DNA of 34,464 nucleotides from Bacillota bacterium (GTDB lineage Bacteria; Bacillota; UBA4882; UBA8346): contig JAKPCT010000256.1 of NCBI GenBank assembly GCA_029553165.1, positions 1 through 34,464 of the forward strand. The letters are read 5' to 3'. Below are positions 1-9,600 of the stretch, piece by piece; position 1 is the stretch's first letter, and each line of letters starts with the position of its first letter. The translations under genes and the position numbers were made by a program. The notes under the pieces were generated by a model, which was given only the letters and a program-made list of their open reading frames with translations, was not told the origin of the DNA and did no database searches.

Positions 1-142
1 TTTTACAATAGAGATCGACTACATTCAACAATTGAATATGTTTCACCAAATAAAAAACGGAACGTTGCGTAAAGCAAAGTATATTTATGAAAAGATGAAA
101 TATCCGCCGTTTTAGGTGTCTATTTTATTGATATAAGGTCAC
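1..142 (+). mobile_element. 3' end of an IS3-family insertion sequence (transposase C-terminus)
   Basis: Frame 1 reads FYNRDRLHSTIEYVSPNKK and stops at 70-72. This matches the last residues of the IS3-family OrfB (DDE) transposase, whose C-terminus carries a YN-R-HS---Y-SP pattern. The element continues off the left edge, so it cannot be said whether it is complete. The AT-rich stretch at about 118-142, beginning tgtctattttattg, is a plausible right terminal inverted repeat, but the partner end is not in the window. The transposase fragment is certain only as a C-terminal piece; the outer boundary is inferred. Confidence 0.7.
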
Positions 143-418
143 TAATGATGGATTTTCGATTTTAATACTTGGTTGAGGATAATCGTCTTCAGCCAGATAC
201 TTAACATACATGTCTATCTTACTCCCATTCGTACATCCATCCAAACACTCTTTTGGCATCAATAATGTAACCATTTTCTGGTTAGTCTTCTAAAGGCTTG
301 GGCTGTAGCTGTTCCTTTCTTCTTTTAGCCACCAATGCAAATCATGACCATAATAAATATCTTTTGCCCAAAATTCCTCATCTTCATGATAGATTAGATT
401 CAATTTCTCTATTAATCA
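125..418 (-). pseudogene. Frameshifted remnant of an unidentified protein gene
   Basis: No intact frame exists, but three stretches read like real protein when joined across frames. The first contains YHEDEEFWAKDIYYGHDLHW, the second ENGYIIDAKRVFGWMYEWE, and the third SKIDMYVKYLAEDDYPQPS, ending in a stop at 125-127. The first and third share a frame, interrupted by a stop; the second is one frame off. At least two frameshifts are therefore needed. A possible ATG overlaps the stop of the upstream membrane protein gene, suggesting a former two-gene unit. The 3' end runs into the putative IS end. I do not recognise the family; the composition is rich in aromatic and acidic residues. Confidence 0.5.
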
Positions 419-717
419 TTATTGGTTTTATCAGGCGTAGGCTCTTCAAAAGGAATACCAATTTGATCCCATTGTTTTTTAGCATTTTGTTTTGCTTCTT
501 CAACCATCTCTACTAATGTATCATCATTTCTGATAGTCTCAATCGCTTTTAAGGTTTGTCCGGCCAAATCATTATCAACATTTTGGGATTGAACAACAGT
601 CGGATCATTGATTTTGACAAATCTTTTTTGGTAATAAGATATTAGATACCCCATTAATATAATTGACAGTATCACTATATACAACGTAGATTTCCAAGGT
701 TTTTTTGATTGAGACAT
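412..717 (-). CDS. Small single-pass membrane protein, function unknown
   Basis: The predicted product is 101 residues. A short basic N-terminus (MSQSKKPWK) is followed by one hydrophobic segment at about residues 10-30 (TLYIVILSIILMGYLISYY). A hydrophilic, acidic tail ends in PDKTNND. This suggests an N-in anchor with an extracytoplasmic tail, or a short signal anchor. The ATG at 717 was chosen because an aaaaggag site lies eight bases upstream; the in-frame GTG at 726 would overlap that site. The downstream remnant starts at or overlaps this gene's stop, so the two may once have been co-transcribed. I do not recognise a family. The gene is intact although both sides are degraded. Confidence 0.6.
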   Translation of the reverse strand: MSQSKKPWKSTLYIVILSIILMGYLISYYQKRFVKINDPTVVQSQNVDNDLAGQTLKAIETIRNDDTLVEMVEEAKQNAKKQWDQIGIPFEEPTPDKTNND

Positions 718-935
718 ATTTAGCACTCCTTTTTGATTTAAATAATGTTAATGAATAAGATATAAAACCAACTTTTGATTTAGTCATACATTCCCTCCCA
801 ATTACTTTTTATTCAGGGAATCTTACAATACTAAAATATTTAAACACAAAATCTTGGCAGATCCATCTGGAATAAAATTCGTCAATTGGAAGTTCATTTC
901 CTTTAAGGCAGTTCGCAACTTTACTTGAAAAGATG

Positions 936-965
936 AAAAAGAGCTAACCAGAATTGCATTAGCTC
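936..965 (-). terminator. Rho-independent terminator of the thiamine operon
   Basis: On the minus strand the arms gagctaa and ttagctc form a perfect 7-bp stem with an 11-base loop, followed directly by five T residues. It lies 25 bases beyond the thiC stop and no further gene continues the operon. Confidence 0.75.
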
Positions 966-990
966 CAATTAAAACGATCAATTTATAAAT

Positions 991-2292
991 TTATAAAATA
1001 TTAACTGGCTCTCCGTCCAAGATCTTATTCATATTTCTTACTGCGCACATCTTGCCACACATTGTACAGGTATCTTCATTCTCCGGCATTGAATTAGTAC
1101 GATATTTCCGTGGTTTTTCCGCATCGATTGCCAGCTGAAACATCTGCTCCCAATCAAGGTTCTTTCGGGCGGTACTCATCTGATAGTCCCAATCGCGGGC
1201 CCCTTTAACTCCTTTGGCTATATCTGCAGCATGAGCTGCAATCTTGGCAGCAATGATTCCTTCCTTCATATCCTCCAGATCCGGCAGACGCAAGTGTTCA
1301 GCCGGAGTCACATAACAGAGAAAATCAGCGCCGTTCGCAGCAGCGATCGCTCCCCCAATCGCGCTGGTAATATGGTCATAACCGGGAGCGACATCAGTAA
1401 CGAGCGGTCCCAATACATAAAAAGGCGCGCCGTGACATAACCGCTTCTCTAAAATCATATTGGCAGCAATTTCATTGATTGCCATATGACCCGGGCCCTC
1501 AATCATCACCTGAACATTACGCTCCCAAGCACGCTTTGTCAGTTCTCCCAAAACAATCAACTCTTCAATCTGCGCCGCATCAGTAGAATCATTGATACTC
1601 CCCGGGCGGCAGGCATCACCCAGGCTGATCGTTACATCAAACGTTTCAAAGATTGTTAAGATTTCATCAAAGTATTCATAAAACGGATTTTCATTGCCGG
1701 TCAGCTCCATCCACGCAAAGAGTAAGGCTCCCCCTCGGGAAACAATATTCGTTAACCGGCCACTATTCTTAAAACGCTCTACTGTAGCTTTATTCAACCC
1801 GGCATGAATGGTCATAAAATCAACTCCGTCCTCGGCATGTGCCCGGACAACAGCAATAAATTCCTCTGCTGTAATGGCCGCCAAATCCTTCTCATAAAAC
1901 CCTACCGCATCATAAACCGGAACAGTGCCAACCATTGCCGGCGAATAATCAATTAACACCCGCCGAAACTCCCGCGTCTTGCCATATGAACTGAGGTCCA
2001 TAATTGCTTCAACTTTCATCGCAATTGCTTGTTTAAACTTCTCCAGCTCTAAGTCAAAATTGCAACAATCCTTGGAAATCCCCAAGTTAACATTAATTTT
2101 GGTCCGTAGACCCTGACCAATTCCGTCAAAGTCTAACCGGTGATGATTCTTATTCGCAGGAATAATCACTTTTCCCTCGACCATCAGTTGCCGTAATTGC
2201 TCAATCTCAATCTGTTCCTTACGGGCAACGACCTCCATCTCTTTGGAAATTATTCCTCTTCGGGCTGCATCCATTTGCGTTGTATAATTCAT
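991..2292 (-). CDS. thiC: Phosphomethylpyrimidine synthase ThiC
   Basis: ThiC is the radical-SAM enzyme that rearranges aminoimidazole ribotide into hydroxymethylpyrimidine phosphate (HMP-P), the pyrimidine half of thiamine. The product is 433 residues, the shorter form without the long N-terminal extension of enterobacterial ThiC. The N-terminus [13 protein letters not shown] and the core segments EGPGHM and [14 protein letters not shown] are typical. The C-terminal iron-sulfur motif is CTMCGKMC (Cx2Cx3C), as I recall for short clostridial homologues. The start at 2292 has a gaagga site about ten bases upstream. An in-frame ATG at 2319 overlaps the thiE stop but has no good ribosome site. 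It is the last gene of the TPP-riboswitch operon, with a terminator just beyond. Confidence 0.96.
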   Translation of the reverse strand: MNYTTQMDAARRGIISKEMEVVARKEQIEIEQLRQLMVEGKVIIPANKNHHRLDFDGIGQGLRTKINVNLGISKDCCNFDLELEKFKQAIAMKVEAIMDLSSYGKTREFRRVLIDYSPAMVGTVPVYDAVGFYEKDLAAITAEEFIAVVRAHAEDGVDFMTIHAGLNKATVERFKNSGRLTNIVSRGGALLFAWMELTGNENPFYEYFDEILTIFETFDVTISLGDACRPGSINDSTDAAQIEELIVLGELTKRAWERNVQVMIEGPGHMAINEIAANMILEKRLCHGAPFYVLGPLVTDVAPGYDHITSAIGGAIAAANGADFLCYVTPAEHLRLPDLEDMKEGIIAAKIAAHAADIAKGVKGARDWDYQMSTARKNLDWEQMFQLAIDAEKPRKYRTNSMPENEDTCTMCGKMCAVRNMNKILDGEPVNIL

Positions 2293-2315
2293 TAAAGCAC
2301 CATCCTTCTTTAAAT

Positions 2316-3368
2316 TCATCGTGAATTGTGAATCACTTCACGTAGCTTAACAATCTTCTGTGCAATATCATCAGCACCAACAATCTCCGTTACTAAGGCG
2401 ACACATTTTGCTCCGTGAGCGATAACATCCGCCAAATTATGCTCCTTGATCCCGCCAATTGCCACGAATGGCAGTTTGATATTGTTGACTACATAGTCAA
2501 GATAGCCCAAACCCACCGGATCACAGACATCTTTCTTGGTAAACGTTTTATAAATCGGTCCAACTCCGATATAGTCGACCCCTTGGCGCACTGCCGCTTC
2601 CGCCTGTTCCGGCGAATGAGTGGAAAGGCCGATGATCATTGAGTCCCCAACCAACCCCCGTACTTTATCAACTGGAAGATCATCCTGACCAAGATGAATG
2701 CCGTCGGCTTTCACTAGCAGCGCCAGATCGACATCGTCGTTGACAATAAACGTTACTCCTGCCGCTTCGGTCAACTCCCTGATTTTTAAGCATTCAGTAT
2801 ATTTATCTTTGGATGTTTTCTCTTTCTCCCGGTACTGAATGATTTGAACACCGGCCGCAAGCATCTCCCGGACAACCTGAAGGTTATCCCGCCCCTTCGA
2901 ATACTCAGACGCAGTGATACAGTAGAGGTCTGTGGCCAATTTCCTTCTTTTCGCTTCAATACCCAGGGCTTTACCGAAATCCTTCTCCAAACTGTAACTG
3001 AGGAAACGATACTCTTCATAACGCTTTGAAAGTTGATAATAGCCTAATACTTTAAGATCTTCCTCAATTACCCGCAATGCTTCCTGGCATCTTTTAAAGT
3101 TTGCAATAACCAGCTCCCATAATGATGCTTTATTATCACTTGCTACCGCCTGGGAGATCGCCAATCCCAGATCATTTTGGGAATCCCGTTGTTGCAGGCA
3201 TTGTAACAATACCGGCATCATGCTCTTGCGAACCGCATGCCGCAAAGCCTTAATTCGCTCCGATAACTCCCGATTATCAAAGGAAAACCGGGCCAGATCA
3301 TCCAGCACCCTTAGCCCCTCGGCAGCCCGATTGACATTGGCGTCCAACACGCGAAACAATTTCTCCAT
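2316..3368 (-). CDS. thiE: Bifunctional ThiD2-like/ThiE thiamine-phosphate synthase
   Basis: The product is 350 residues, well above the roughly 210 of a plain ThiE. The C-terminal half (from about residue 145) is ThiE, which joins HMP-PP to the thiazole phosphate. It shows IQYREK, the metal/diphosphate segment [13 protein letters not shown], and [13 protein letters not shown]. The N-terminal part (about 1-135) begins [20 protein letters not shown], the pattern I associate with ThiD2, a monofunctional HMP-P kinase domain found alone or fused to ThiE. No separate thiD lies in the operon, so the fusion would supply HMP-P to HMP-PP. The ATG at 3368 overlaps the thiF stop (TGATG) and follows gggagg. 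The ThiE part is secure; ThiD2 is by motif memory. Confidence 0.92.
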   Translation of the reverse strand: MEKLFRVLDANVNRAAEGLRVLDDLARFSFDNRELSERIKALRHAVRKSMMPVLLQCLQQRDSQNDLGLAISQAVASDNKASLWELVIANFKRCQEALRVIEEDLKVLGYYQLSKRYEEYRFLSYSLEKDFGKALGIEAKRRKLATDLYCITASEYSKGRDNLQVVREMLAAGVQIIQYREKEKTSKDKYTECLKIRELTEAAGVTFIVNDDVDLALLVKADGIHLGQDDLPVDKVRGLVGDSMIIGLSTHSPEQAEAAVRQGVDYIGVGPIYKTFTKKDVCDPVGLGYLDYVVNNIKLPFVAIGGIKEHNLADVIAHGAKCVALVTEIVGADDIAQKIVKLREVIHNSR

Positions 3369-3988
3369 CAGAACCTCCCACAACCATTTAACACGTAACT
3401 CAAGATAAGATCTGCCTGTTTAGCGGCAACGATATTGACCCGTGGCGCCATAGGGGGCATAGTTTCACTAACCTCGGAAACCTGATCCCCGACAAGATAA
3501 AAACGGTCATGGATCTTGGTGACCTTAATCAGGTCACTGTTGCCCCAACCGGCAACTCCGGAAGCGGCAACCAATAACTTTCCCGAGGCATAATACGTCT
3601 CCACCAAAAGTTTTTTATTGACAACCCCATCAAATGCTTCAACAACAACATCACAATCTGCAAAGATTCTGTCGACATTCCCCGTGGTAACACGTTCCTG
3701 AACTGCTTCCACTTCGATATGAGGATTAATCTGCAAAACATTATCCTTCAACGCCAGAACTTTAGGTTGTCCGATCTGATGGCAGAAGTAAAACTGCCGG
3801 TTTAAGTTTGATGCTTCAACACGGTCAAAGTCGCAGATCTTAAATCTACAAAAACCGCTGCGTACCAAATAGAGCAAACAATTGGAACCCAAACCGCCGG
3901 CACCCGCAATTCCGACTTTTACCTGCCTGATCTTTCGTAAATTAGCAACACCAAGATATCCTTCCAGCGCTTGTTCAAAATCCTTCAC
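3368..3988 (-). CDS. thiF: ThiS adenylyltransferase ThiF
   Basis: ThiF adenylates the C-terminal glycine of the sulfur carrier ThiS so that sulfur can be loaded for thiazole formation. The product is 206 residues, the compact form usual in clostridia. The Rossmann nucleotide-binding motif is GIAGAGGLGSNC near residue 25, followed by the E1-like segment FDRVEASNLNRQFYF and the switch region VVEAFDGVVNKK. I place the start at the GTG at 3988, which follows aaagggg at seven bases and gives VKDFEQALEGYLG, the usual beginning of this family. A TTG at 4006 would add six residues. The gene lies between thiH and thiE and overlaps the latter, so translation is probably coupled. Confidence 0.93.
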   Translation of the reverse strand: MKDFEQALEGYLGVANLRKIRQVKVGIAGAGGLGSNCLLYLVRSGFCRFKICDFDRVEASNLNRQFYFCHQIGQPKVLALKDNVLQINPHIEVEAVQERVTTGNVDRIFADCDVVVEAFDGVVNKKLLVETYYASGKLLVAASGVAGWGNSDLIKVTKIHDRFYLVGDQVSEVSETMPPMAPRVNIVAAKQADLILSYVLNGCGRF

Positions 3989-4020
3989 CAATCTGCCCCT
4001 TTCCAAACTTCATCTCAAAG

Positions 4021-5124
4021 TTAAATTGCCAGCCAATCTTTGAATACCGGCTGATATCCTTTTTGAATGATCATCCGTTTGATCTCCGCAACACTACGGG
4101 TATCAGACAGAGCAAACTGCCCTTCGGACTCTTCCTGATGGGCATAACCGCCAACTTTGGTTGAGGAACCCGCTGACATCTTGGTTACCCCCAGGCCAAT
4201 CAGATTGTCTCTCAGTCTGGCCGACTCCCGGGTTGAGATCGTAATCCCCACCCGTGGCAAGAACAATCTTAACGCCAATAATATCTGTACTAAATTACGA
4301 TCCGATACCGGAGCCTGCGGTTGAAACGCTCCAACATGCGGTCGCAGTCTTGGTAAGGAGACCCCCAGCTCTACATCTGAAAATTTAGTTTGTAAATAGT
4401 CCGCATGTAATCCGGTAAAGAAGGCTTCCTTCCGCCAATCAGCCAAACCTAACAACGCCCCAATATTGATACTTCTCATCCCGGCTTTGGCCGCCCGCTC
4501 CGGGGCTTCTAACCGAAACCGATAATCTCGTTTCGGACCCTTTAAATGGACCTGATCATAAGTAGTTTCATCGTATGCTTCCTGATAGACAGTCAGCCCG
4601 TCAACACCATCCTCAATTAACCGGGCATATTCTGACTCCTGGAGTGGATAAACTTCAATAGTGATCGATGCAAAGTATTGTTTTAAGATTTGAACACATT
4701 CTCCAAGATAAGCTACCGGTGTTTCCCGGCGTGATTCCCCGGTTAAGATCAGGATATGCCTGAGCCCCGTCCTGGCGAGCGCTTCGGCCTCACGTTCAAC
4801 TTCTTCAAAGGACAACTTTTTGCGGGTAATTTTATTCCTAACATTAAAGCCGCAATAAGCACATTGATTGACACAATAATTTGCCAGATACAACGGTGCA
4901 TATAAGAAGATTACCCGCCCAAAATGTTGCAAAGTAAGCTGCCTCGCTTTAGCAGCCATTAACTCCAGATAAGGCTGCGCTTGATCAGTTAACAACGCCA
5001 AAAAGTCTAACGGCTCTAAACGTTCTTTACTGATTATCCGCAGAAGCTCGGGTGCTGATAATCCCTTCAAAAAAGCATCAAAATCAAACTCCTGATATTG
5101 CTGATAGACCTCATAAAAGCTCAT
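4021..5124 (-). CDS. thiH: 2-iminoacetate synthase ThiH
   Basis: ThiH is a radical-SAM tyrosine lyase. It cleaves tyrosine to p-cresol and dehydroglycine (2-iminoacetate), the glycine-derived atoms of the thiazole ring, and does not need oxygen. The product is 367 residues, normal length. The 4Fe-4S motif is CVNQCAYC (Cx3Cx2C) near residue 80, and LILTGESR and the C-terminal STKVGGYAH match the family. The start at 5124 is preceded by ggagg at eight bases; an in-frame GTG at 5139 overlaps that site and is less likely. It lies between thiG and thiF, partners in the same ring assembly. ThiH rather than ThiO suggests an anaerobic lifestyle. Confidence 0.95.
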   Translation of the reverse strand: MSFYEVYQQYQEFDFDAFLKGLSAPELLRIISKERLEPLDFLALLTDQAQPYLELMAAKARQLTLQHFGRVIFLYAPLYLANYCVNQCAYCGFNVRNKITRKKLSFEEVEREAEALARTGLRHILILTGESRRETPVAYLGECVQILKQYFASITIEVYPLQESEYARLIEDGVDGLTVYQEAYDETTYDQVHLKGPKRDYRFRLEAPERAAKAGMRSINIGALLGLADWRKEAFFTGLHADYLQTKFSDVELGVSLPRLRPHVGAFQPQAPVSDRNLVQILLALRLFLPRVGITISTRESARLRDNLIGLGVTKMSAGSSTKVGGYAHQEESEGQFALSDTRSVAEIKRMIIQKGYQPVFKDWLAI

Positions 5125-5178
5125 TAAGAATTCCTCCACCGTTTGTGTAAACCGCCAGCTCCAACAACACTTACCCTC

Positions 5179-5955
5179 TCAAACAACAGACTCCAGAAAA
5201 CCCGTAAGGGGTGATGAAGCCTCGGCAAACTCTTTAGTTACTCCTAGCCCTGCCAAATAAGCCAATCTGCCTGCCTCTACCGCTTTTCCAAACGCCCGTC
5301 CCATCATAATGGGATCTCCGGCAGTAGCAATGGCCGTATTAACAAGCACGGCTGCTGCCCCCAGTTCCATTGCTTCGGCTGCTTCCGAAGGTTTTCCGAT
5401 TCCCGCATCAACCACAATCGGTAATTCGATCTCAGCAATTAAAATTTTGAGCAACTCTCTGGTCCGCAACCCCTTATTAGTACCAATCGGCGCTCCCAAT
5501 GGCATTACGGCCGCTGCACCTGCATCCCGGAACCGCTTTGCATCCATCAGGTCCGGGCACATATACGGTAACACCACAAAGCCCTCCTTCGCGAGGACTT
5601 CAGTAGCCCTAATCGTCTCCAGATTGTCCGGCAGTAAGTATTTATTGTCCGTAATCACCTCGATTTTAATCCAGTTGCCACAACCCATTGCTCTGGCAAG
5701 CCTGGCTATCCGGATTGCTTCAGCAGCATTACGGGCCCCTGAAGTATTCGGCATTACAATACATTCTTTCGGAATGAAATTAAGCAGATTCTCGTCCGGC
5801 GTATCCAAATCAACCCGGCGTAACGCTACGGTCACAACCTCCGCTCCTGATACTTCAACCAGTTTAGGAATGATCTGATGTGTTGCCAACTTCCCTGTCC
5901 CTAAAAAAAACCGGCTCTTAATCTGCCTCCCGCCAATAATCAGTTGATCTGTCAT
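5179..5955 (-). CDS. thiG: Thiazole synthase ThiG
   Basis: ThiG is a TIM-barrel enzyme that condenses deoxyxylulose 5-phosphate, dehydroglycine and ThiS-thiocarboxylate sulfur into the thiamine thiazole phosphate. The product is 258 residues, full length. It shows SRFFLGTGK at the N-terminus, the segment IKIEVITD with the lysine expected to form the imine with the sugar phosphate, and the phosphate-binding glycine stretches [12 protein letters not shown] and [10 protein letters not shown]. The ATG at 5955 follows a strong gaggaggt site. It lies 22 bases after thiS, the usual thiS-thiG pairing. A 190-codon antisense open frame inside it is a shadow. Confidence 0.96.
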   Translation of the reverse strand: MTDQLIIGGRQIKSRFFLGTGKLATHQIIPKLVEVSGAEVVTVALRRVDLDTPDENLLNFIPKECIVMPNTSGARNAAEAIRIARLARAMGCGNWIKIEVITDNKYLLPDNLETIRATEVLAKEGFVVLPYMCPDLMDAKRFRDAGAAAVMPLGAPIGTNKGLRTRELLKILIAEIELPIVVDAGIGKPSEAAEAMELGAAAVLVNTAIATAGDPIMMGRAFGKAVEAGRLAYLAGLGVTKEFAEASSPLTGFLESVV

Positions 5956-5977
5956 GAACCTACCTCCTCAATAATTA

Positions 5978-6178
5978 TTAACCACCACCGACAAAACTCA
6001 AAATCTCCAGTTGATCACCGTCTTCTAAAATAATTTGCCCCCAAGCTTCAGTGGTTACGATCTCCAAATTTCGCTCGACAACAATCCTTTCCGGCTCAAA
6101 ACCCCTGGATTTCAAAAACTCACTTAAAGTTACTGCCTTTTCCAGTTCAATCTCCCGGCCGTTAACTTTGAGCTTCAA
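5978..6178 (-). CDS. thiS: Sulfur carrier protein ThiS
   Basis: ThiS is a ubiquitin-fold protein whose C-terminal Gly-Gly is adenylated by ThiF and converted to a thiocarboxylate, the sulfur donor for ThiG. The product is 66 residues with KLKVNGREIEL at the N-terminus and the diagnostic ending FVGGG. I place the start at the TTG at 6178, six bases after a perfect aggaggt; reading further upstream would translate the ribosome site itself. It is the first gene of the operon. Its ribosome site lies only about ten bases inside the 3' boundary of a group II intron remnant, so that deletion remnant now forms part of its leader. Confidence 0.93.
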   Translation of the reverse strand: MKLKVNGREIELEKAVTLSEFLKSRGFEPERIVVERNLEIVTTEAWGQIILEDGDQLEILSFVGGG

Positions 6179-6196
6179 GCTTTCACCTCCTGACAA

Positions 6197-6404
6197 TCGA
6201 GTAGGGGGTAGGTGATTATTTCACCTACCGACTTCTCACACCACCGTACGTACCCATAGCTGTTGTCTGAAAATTCCTTCCCGTAGATCGGGGTTAATAC
6301 CTGTGCTATGGCTTGCTGTATTACTCGGTCGACCACTGTGGTTATTCCCAATAACCCCCGTAACGGACTTTCACCCGTCTGGCTCGCGTGCATGCCGCGC
6401 GCAC
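6197..6404 (-). mobile_element. Deleted group II intron remnant (probably class IIC)
   Basis: About 208 bases on the minus strand retain both ends of a group II intron. The 5' end begins GTGCG and runs into a segment with gccagacgggtgaaag, a typical domain I beginning. The middle encodes VVDRVIQQAIAQVLTPIYGK and EFSDNSYG, the intron reverse-transcriptase pattern that normally follows RPLGIPT. It then jumps to the intron's 3' end (tacgtacggtggtgtgag, then a stable stem from ggtaggtg and cacctacc, ending ctactcgat). Most of the RT/maturase and the first half of domain V are missing, so it cannot splice itself. It sits directly after a terminator hairpin, where class IIC introns characteristically insert. 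The exact boundaries are inferred. Confidence 0.75.
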
Positions 6405-6407
6405 ATC

Positions 6408-6437
6408 AAAAAAGCACTTACCATGCGGTAAGTGCTT
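6408..6437 (-). terminator. Riboswitch-controlled terminator in the thi leader
   Basis: On the minus strand aagcacttacc pairs perfectly with ggtaagtgctt over 11 bp with a four-base loop, followed by a run of T. It lies about 45 bases after the TPP aptamer and before thiS, so it is the expected expression platform: terminator formed when TPP is bound. The aptamer and hairpin are visible; the switching is inferred. Confidence 0.8.
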
Positions 6438-6481
6438 AATCGTACGTATTAATTAATCAGTTAATCAGTTAACAGATTAAC

Positions 6482-6565
6482 AACACTTCCCTACGGCGGT
6501 ACTAACCACATCAGGTTCAAAGGGTTAAGAGATTCACTCTTTCTCAGCCTCACGGCACCCCTAGT
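6482..6565 (-). promoter_or_regulatory. TPP riboswitch aptamer (THI element)
   Basis: The minus strand carries the conserved THI-element blocks in order: ctaggggtgcc, then gaggctgagaaa, acccttTGAACCTGAT, ggttagtaccgccg and tagggaagtg. These are the pyrimidine-sensing CTGAGA loop and the ACCTGAT / GxTAxTACCG diphosphate-sensing helices. It precedes the whole thiSGHFEC operon and should repress it when thiamine diphosphate is plentiful. Confidence 0.96.
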
Positions 6566-6592
6566 ATTGATTTAAATATTCAATTTTAATTT

Positions 6593-6621
6593 ATTATAAT
6601 TAAATCAAAGCTTCTTGTAAA
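6593..6621 (-). promoter_or_regulatory. Sigma-A-type promoter of the thiamine operon
   Basis: The minus strand reads TTTACA (6621-6616), a 17-base spacer, then TATAAT (6598-6593). Transcription would start near 6586, about 20 bases before the aptamer. It begins right behind the stop of the DUF4116-like gene, and I see no terminator between them, so some read-through into the leader is possible. Confidence 0.7.
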
Positions 6622-6629
6622 GAGATCTT

Positions 6630-9600
6630 TTAGCCACCAAAAGACCTTTCTGATGAATTAGTTGGTTTTCCTCTCCCTTCTCTTTCACTTACTCTTAGCA
6701 TCATTTGATGTAATATTTTTTCACGGTTTTTTTCTTTTAGAGCTTTTAATTCCTGGATATTATAGTCATCTTGATTGCGTTTTCCAGCAAACCTTTGTTG
6801 TACCGTCTTATCTGCCATACGTTCTTCTTCCTTCACTATCAGTGTTTTTCCTGCGGCAATTTTTTCAAATATTCTCTCAATTGCGGTTTCTCGTTCCTGG
6901 ACGCTTTTTTTCATTATTCCTGTTTTTGGTGTTTTAGCTATGTCCAGTAAACGTATTTTTTCCCCATTCTCAACATAAACCATATACCAGTCTACTCCAA
7001 TTATTACGTGCAATTCTTCTGGGTTAGAGCCGTGCAATTTTCCTAATTCCTCGACTGTACTGATATTGGCCATCATGATCATTTCATGATTATCATTATA
7101 AGCTTCCATTTCAATATTTCTAATTGTTTGAATGTCGGTCAGACTGATTTGATGCCCTACCTTTTCATTTAACTCATCACGGTGTATCGCCAGAATCCCT
7201 GTTGCAATATTATCCCTTACTGTTTTAACTTCTTTTTTATAGAGTATTGCTTGTTCTTTAGCGTCAGTATAGACATTTCCTCTTGGTAGAATCAATTCTT
7301 CATTTCCAACCCTTTGCTTTTCACTAAAGTCAACGTCCGAATTTTTCAAGCCAATGGTTACCATCGTCAGTTGATTGCTCTCATATTGCGCCTTGGTTAA
7401 TTTCCCTTCTTCCAATAATTTTGTCATTCGTTCATCATCTGCTTTGACTAATTCCCTTACAAATTCCTCCACTGTTTCTTTAATTTTAACTTCATTTTCT
7501 CTACTATTCTTATTGTGTGGTACTTCAAGATTATCAATACAGATTACTCTTTTTCCGTGAGCTTTTTCTTCCCATAACCATCCTTGTCCGACAATCTCCC
7601 CATGATCATCCCTGATTACCAGTACCCTTCCATTTAGTTTTTTCATACTGTGTTCCATTGAACTTTGTCCTGCTCGGTCCAGCGCTTGGCAGCAGTTGGT
7701 CAGTTCTCCGACAAAGATTCCTAATGGATCGTCCAATCGCAGCACTTCAAAGCTACAGCCATTACCTAGTTTTCCTTTTACTCTTGCTATACTACTTGCT
7801 TCTCTTTCCCTTGCTTCCTTCCATATTTCTAAGGCTCGTTGGAATTGTTCCTGACTGTAGCCATAGTTTTTCGCATATTCTGCCCCTTTTTCAAACCCAG
7901 GAACAATCATGAATTTTTTGTTCGTGATGTATGTTAATGCGGTTGCCAGTGTTATTTCTTTTCCTGGGTTCATTTGAACAATTTCGGAATATCGTTCCTG
8001 AATGTTCCTAATTTGTTTAGAAATGGGATCTTCAATTATCTGATCAATATATTTTCCTAAGAATTCTCCAAATCTTTTATCATAGTTAATAGTGAGTTTA
8101 TCAAACACCCGATGTACATCTTTGGGAGTCATTAACCCTTTTATATGTATGTCTTGTTCGAATATTGCCTTAACTATCGCTTTTTCAATTTCCGGCTCTA
8201 ATGTTTCTATTTTTTCGTATCTTACTGTCTCTCTTTGATATCCTTTTTTAGTATTATCTTTTATTGCTTCGGCTTCTTTTAACACTTTGTTATATTGGAC
8301 TTCCTCGATTATCAGATTAATATTTTGTCTCGCATTTGCCCCTAACATGTTGGCTTCGGCTGTTAAACCGCTTTCTCTTAATATTATTCTGGTATAATCA
8401 AACAATTTTTTATTGGTATTACTAATTGCTGCAATGTTCTTACCTTTAGGGTCCTGCCATTCATGCAGAAACAACTCCCCTTTTTCGGTTGTTACTACTC
8501 TCATATTAAATCTGTATGTCCCATCTTTTTGCCGGGTAAAGATTTTTTTTAGGCATTCTGCTCCCAGTTTATCAATCTGCTCATATTGGTCTTTAGTCAG
8601 TGGTTTATCTGGTTTAGCTCCTATTTGATATAGCAGATTTTTGCTTAATACGTATCCATTTGGTTTGGATTTTATTATGAAGTTTTCTCCGTCTTGACCG
8701 ATCATTTCTCTGATATTTATTGGTGTTAATCCGTACTCCCGGTTATTATTTTGACTACCTATCAATAAATCTGCATATTGTGACGGTGTTAAGACAGTAT
8801 TCGTTATCCCTTTTGCAGCTAATGCATTCATTAATGAAAGATAATTTAATGTTTCTATATGTTCTTCTCTTCGAAATACGTATCTTTCTTCGGTTATCTT
8901 TTTATATACCGTTTCTATTCCCGCGATCGCTTCCAGCTTTTGATATTCCTGGCTCTCCAGTTGCTGCGGCAGACTGTTGATTAAACGTTTGATTGTGGTG
9001 TATCCTTTTTTTTGATTTTCAAAGACGCCCAAAGCATAACAAACTTTTAATAACGATAATTTAACATCATCACTTTGATATTCTGCATTTCCAGCCAATT
9101 CAGCCCATTTCCCTTTATTTTGGATAAATTTATCAATATCATTAATGGGCATGTTCTTCATTATTATATAACTTGGTATAAATTTGGCCTTTGCCTGCCA
9201 AATCGCCATTATATGTTCAGAATAATTATTGATCATTCTTTCTAATTTTTCTGGCTCTCTGATACCAAGATTTATGACTCGATCTCCCAAATATCTGAAT
9301 GCATAGCGATATTTTTCATCAAATAGCTCTTCACAGTTCTTCCCTGCTAAATACTGTTTCCAGTGAGGGTTCCTCTTTAAATCTTTAAAGGTTACTCTTC
9401 TTTCTTTTAATAACTCCTGGAACTCTTGGGGCAGCTTCTCCCTGTCGACCTTTGCTAAACTTTCATTATTTTTAATGATTGAGCTCAACAGCGGTATTTC
9501 TTTCAAGGTTATTTTCGCTAATCTTTCGTGATCAGCGATCTTCTTGATTACCACCCTTAAGTCTTCCAACTCCTCTTTGGTAACTTGATCGCGGTCAAAC

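Noticed and set aside
605-787. 60-codon minus-strand frame with a good gggaggg site overlapping the small membrane protein gene
   Set aside because: It overlaps another, better-supported frame for most of its length and encodes nothing recognisable; a leader peptide is possible but unsupported.
5309-5878. 190-codon plus-strand open frame within thiG
   Set aside because: thiG is unmistakable on the opposite strand; the antisense frame has no ribosome site and no recognisable motif.
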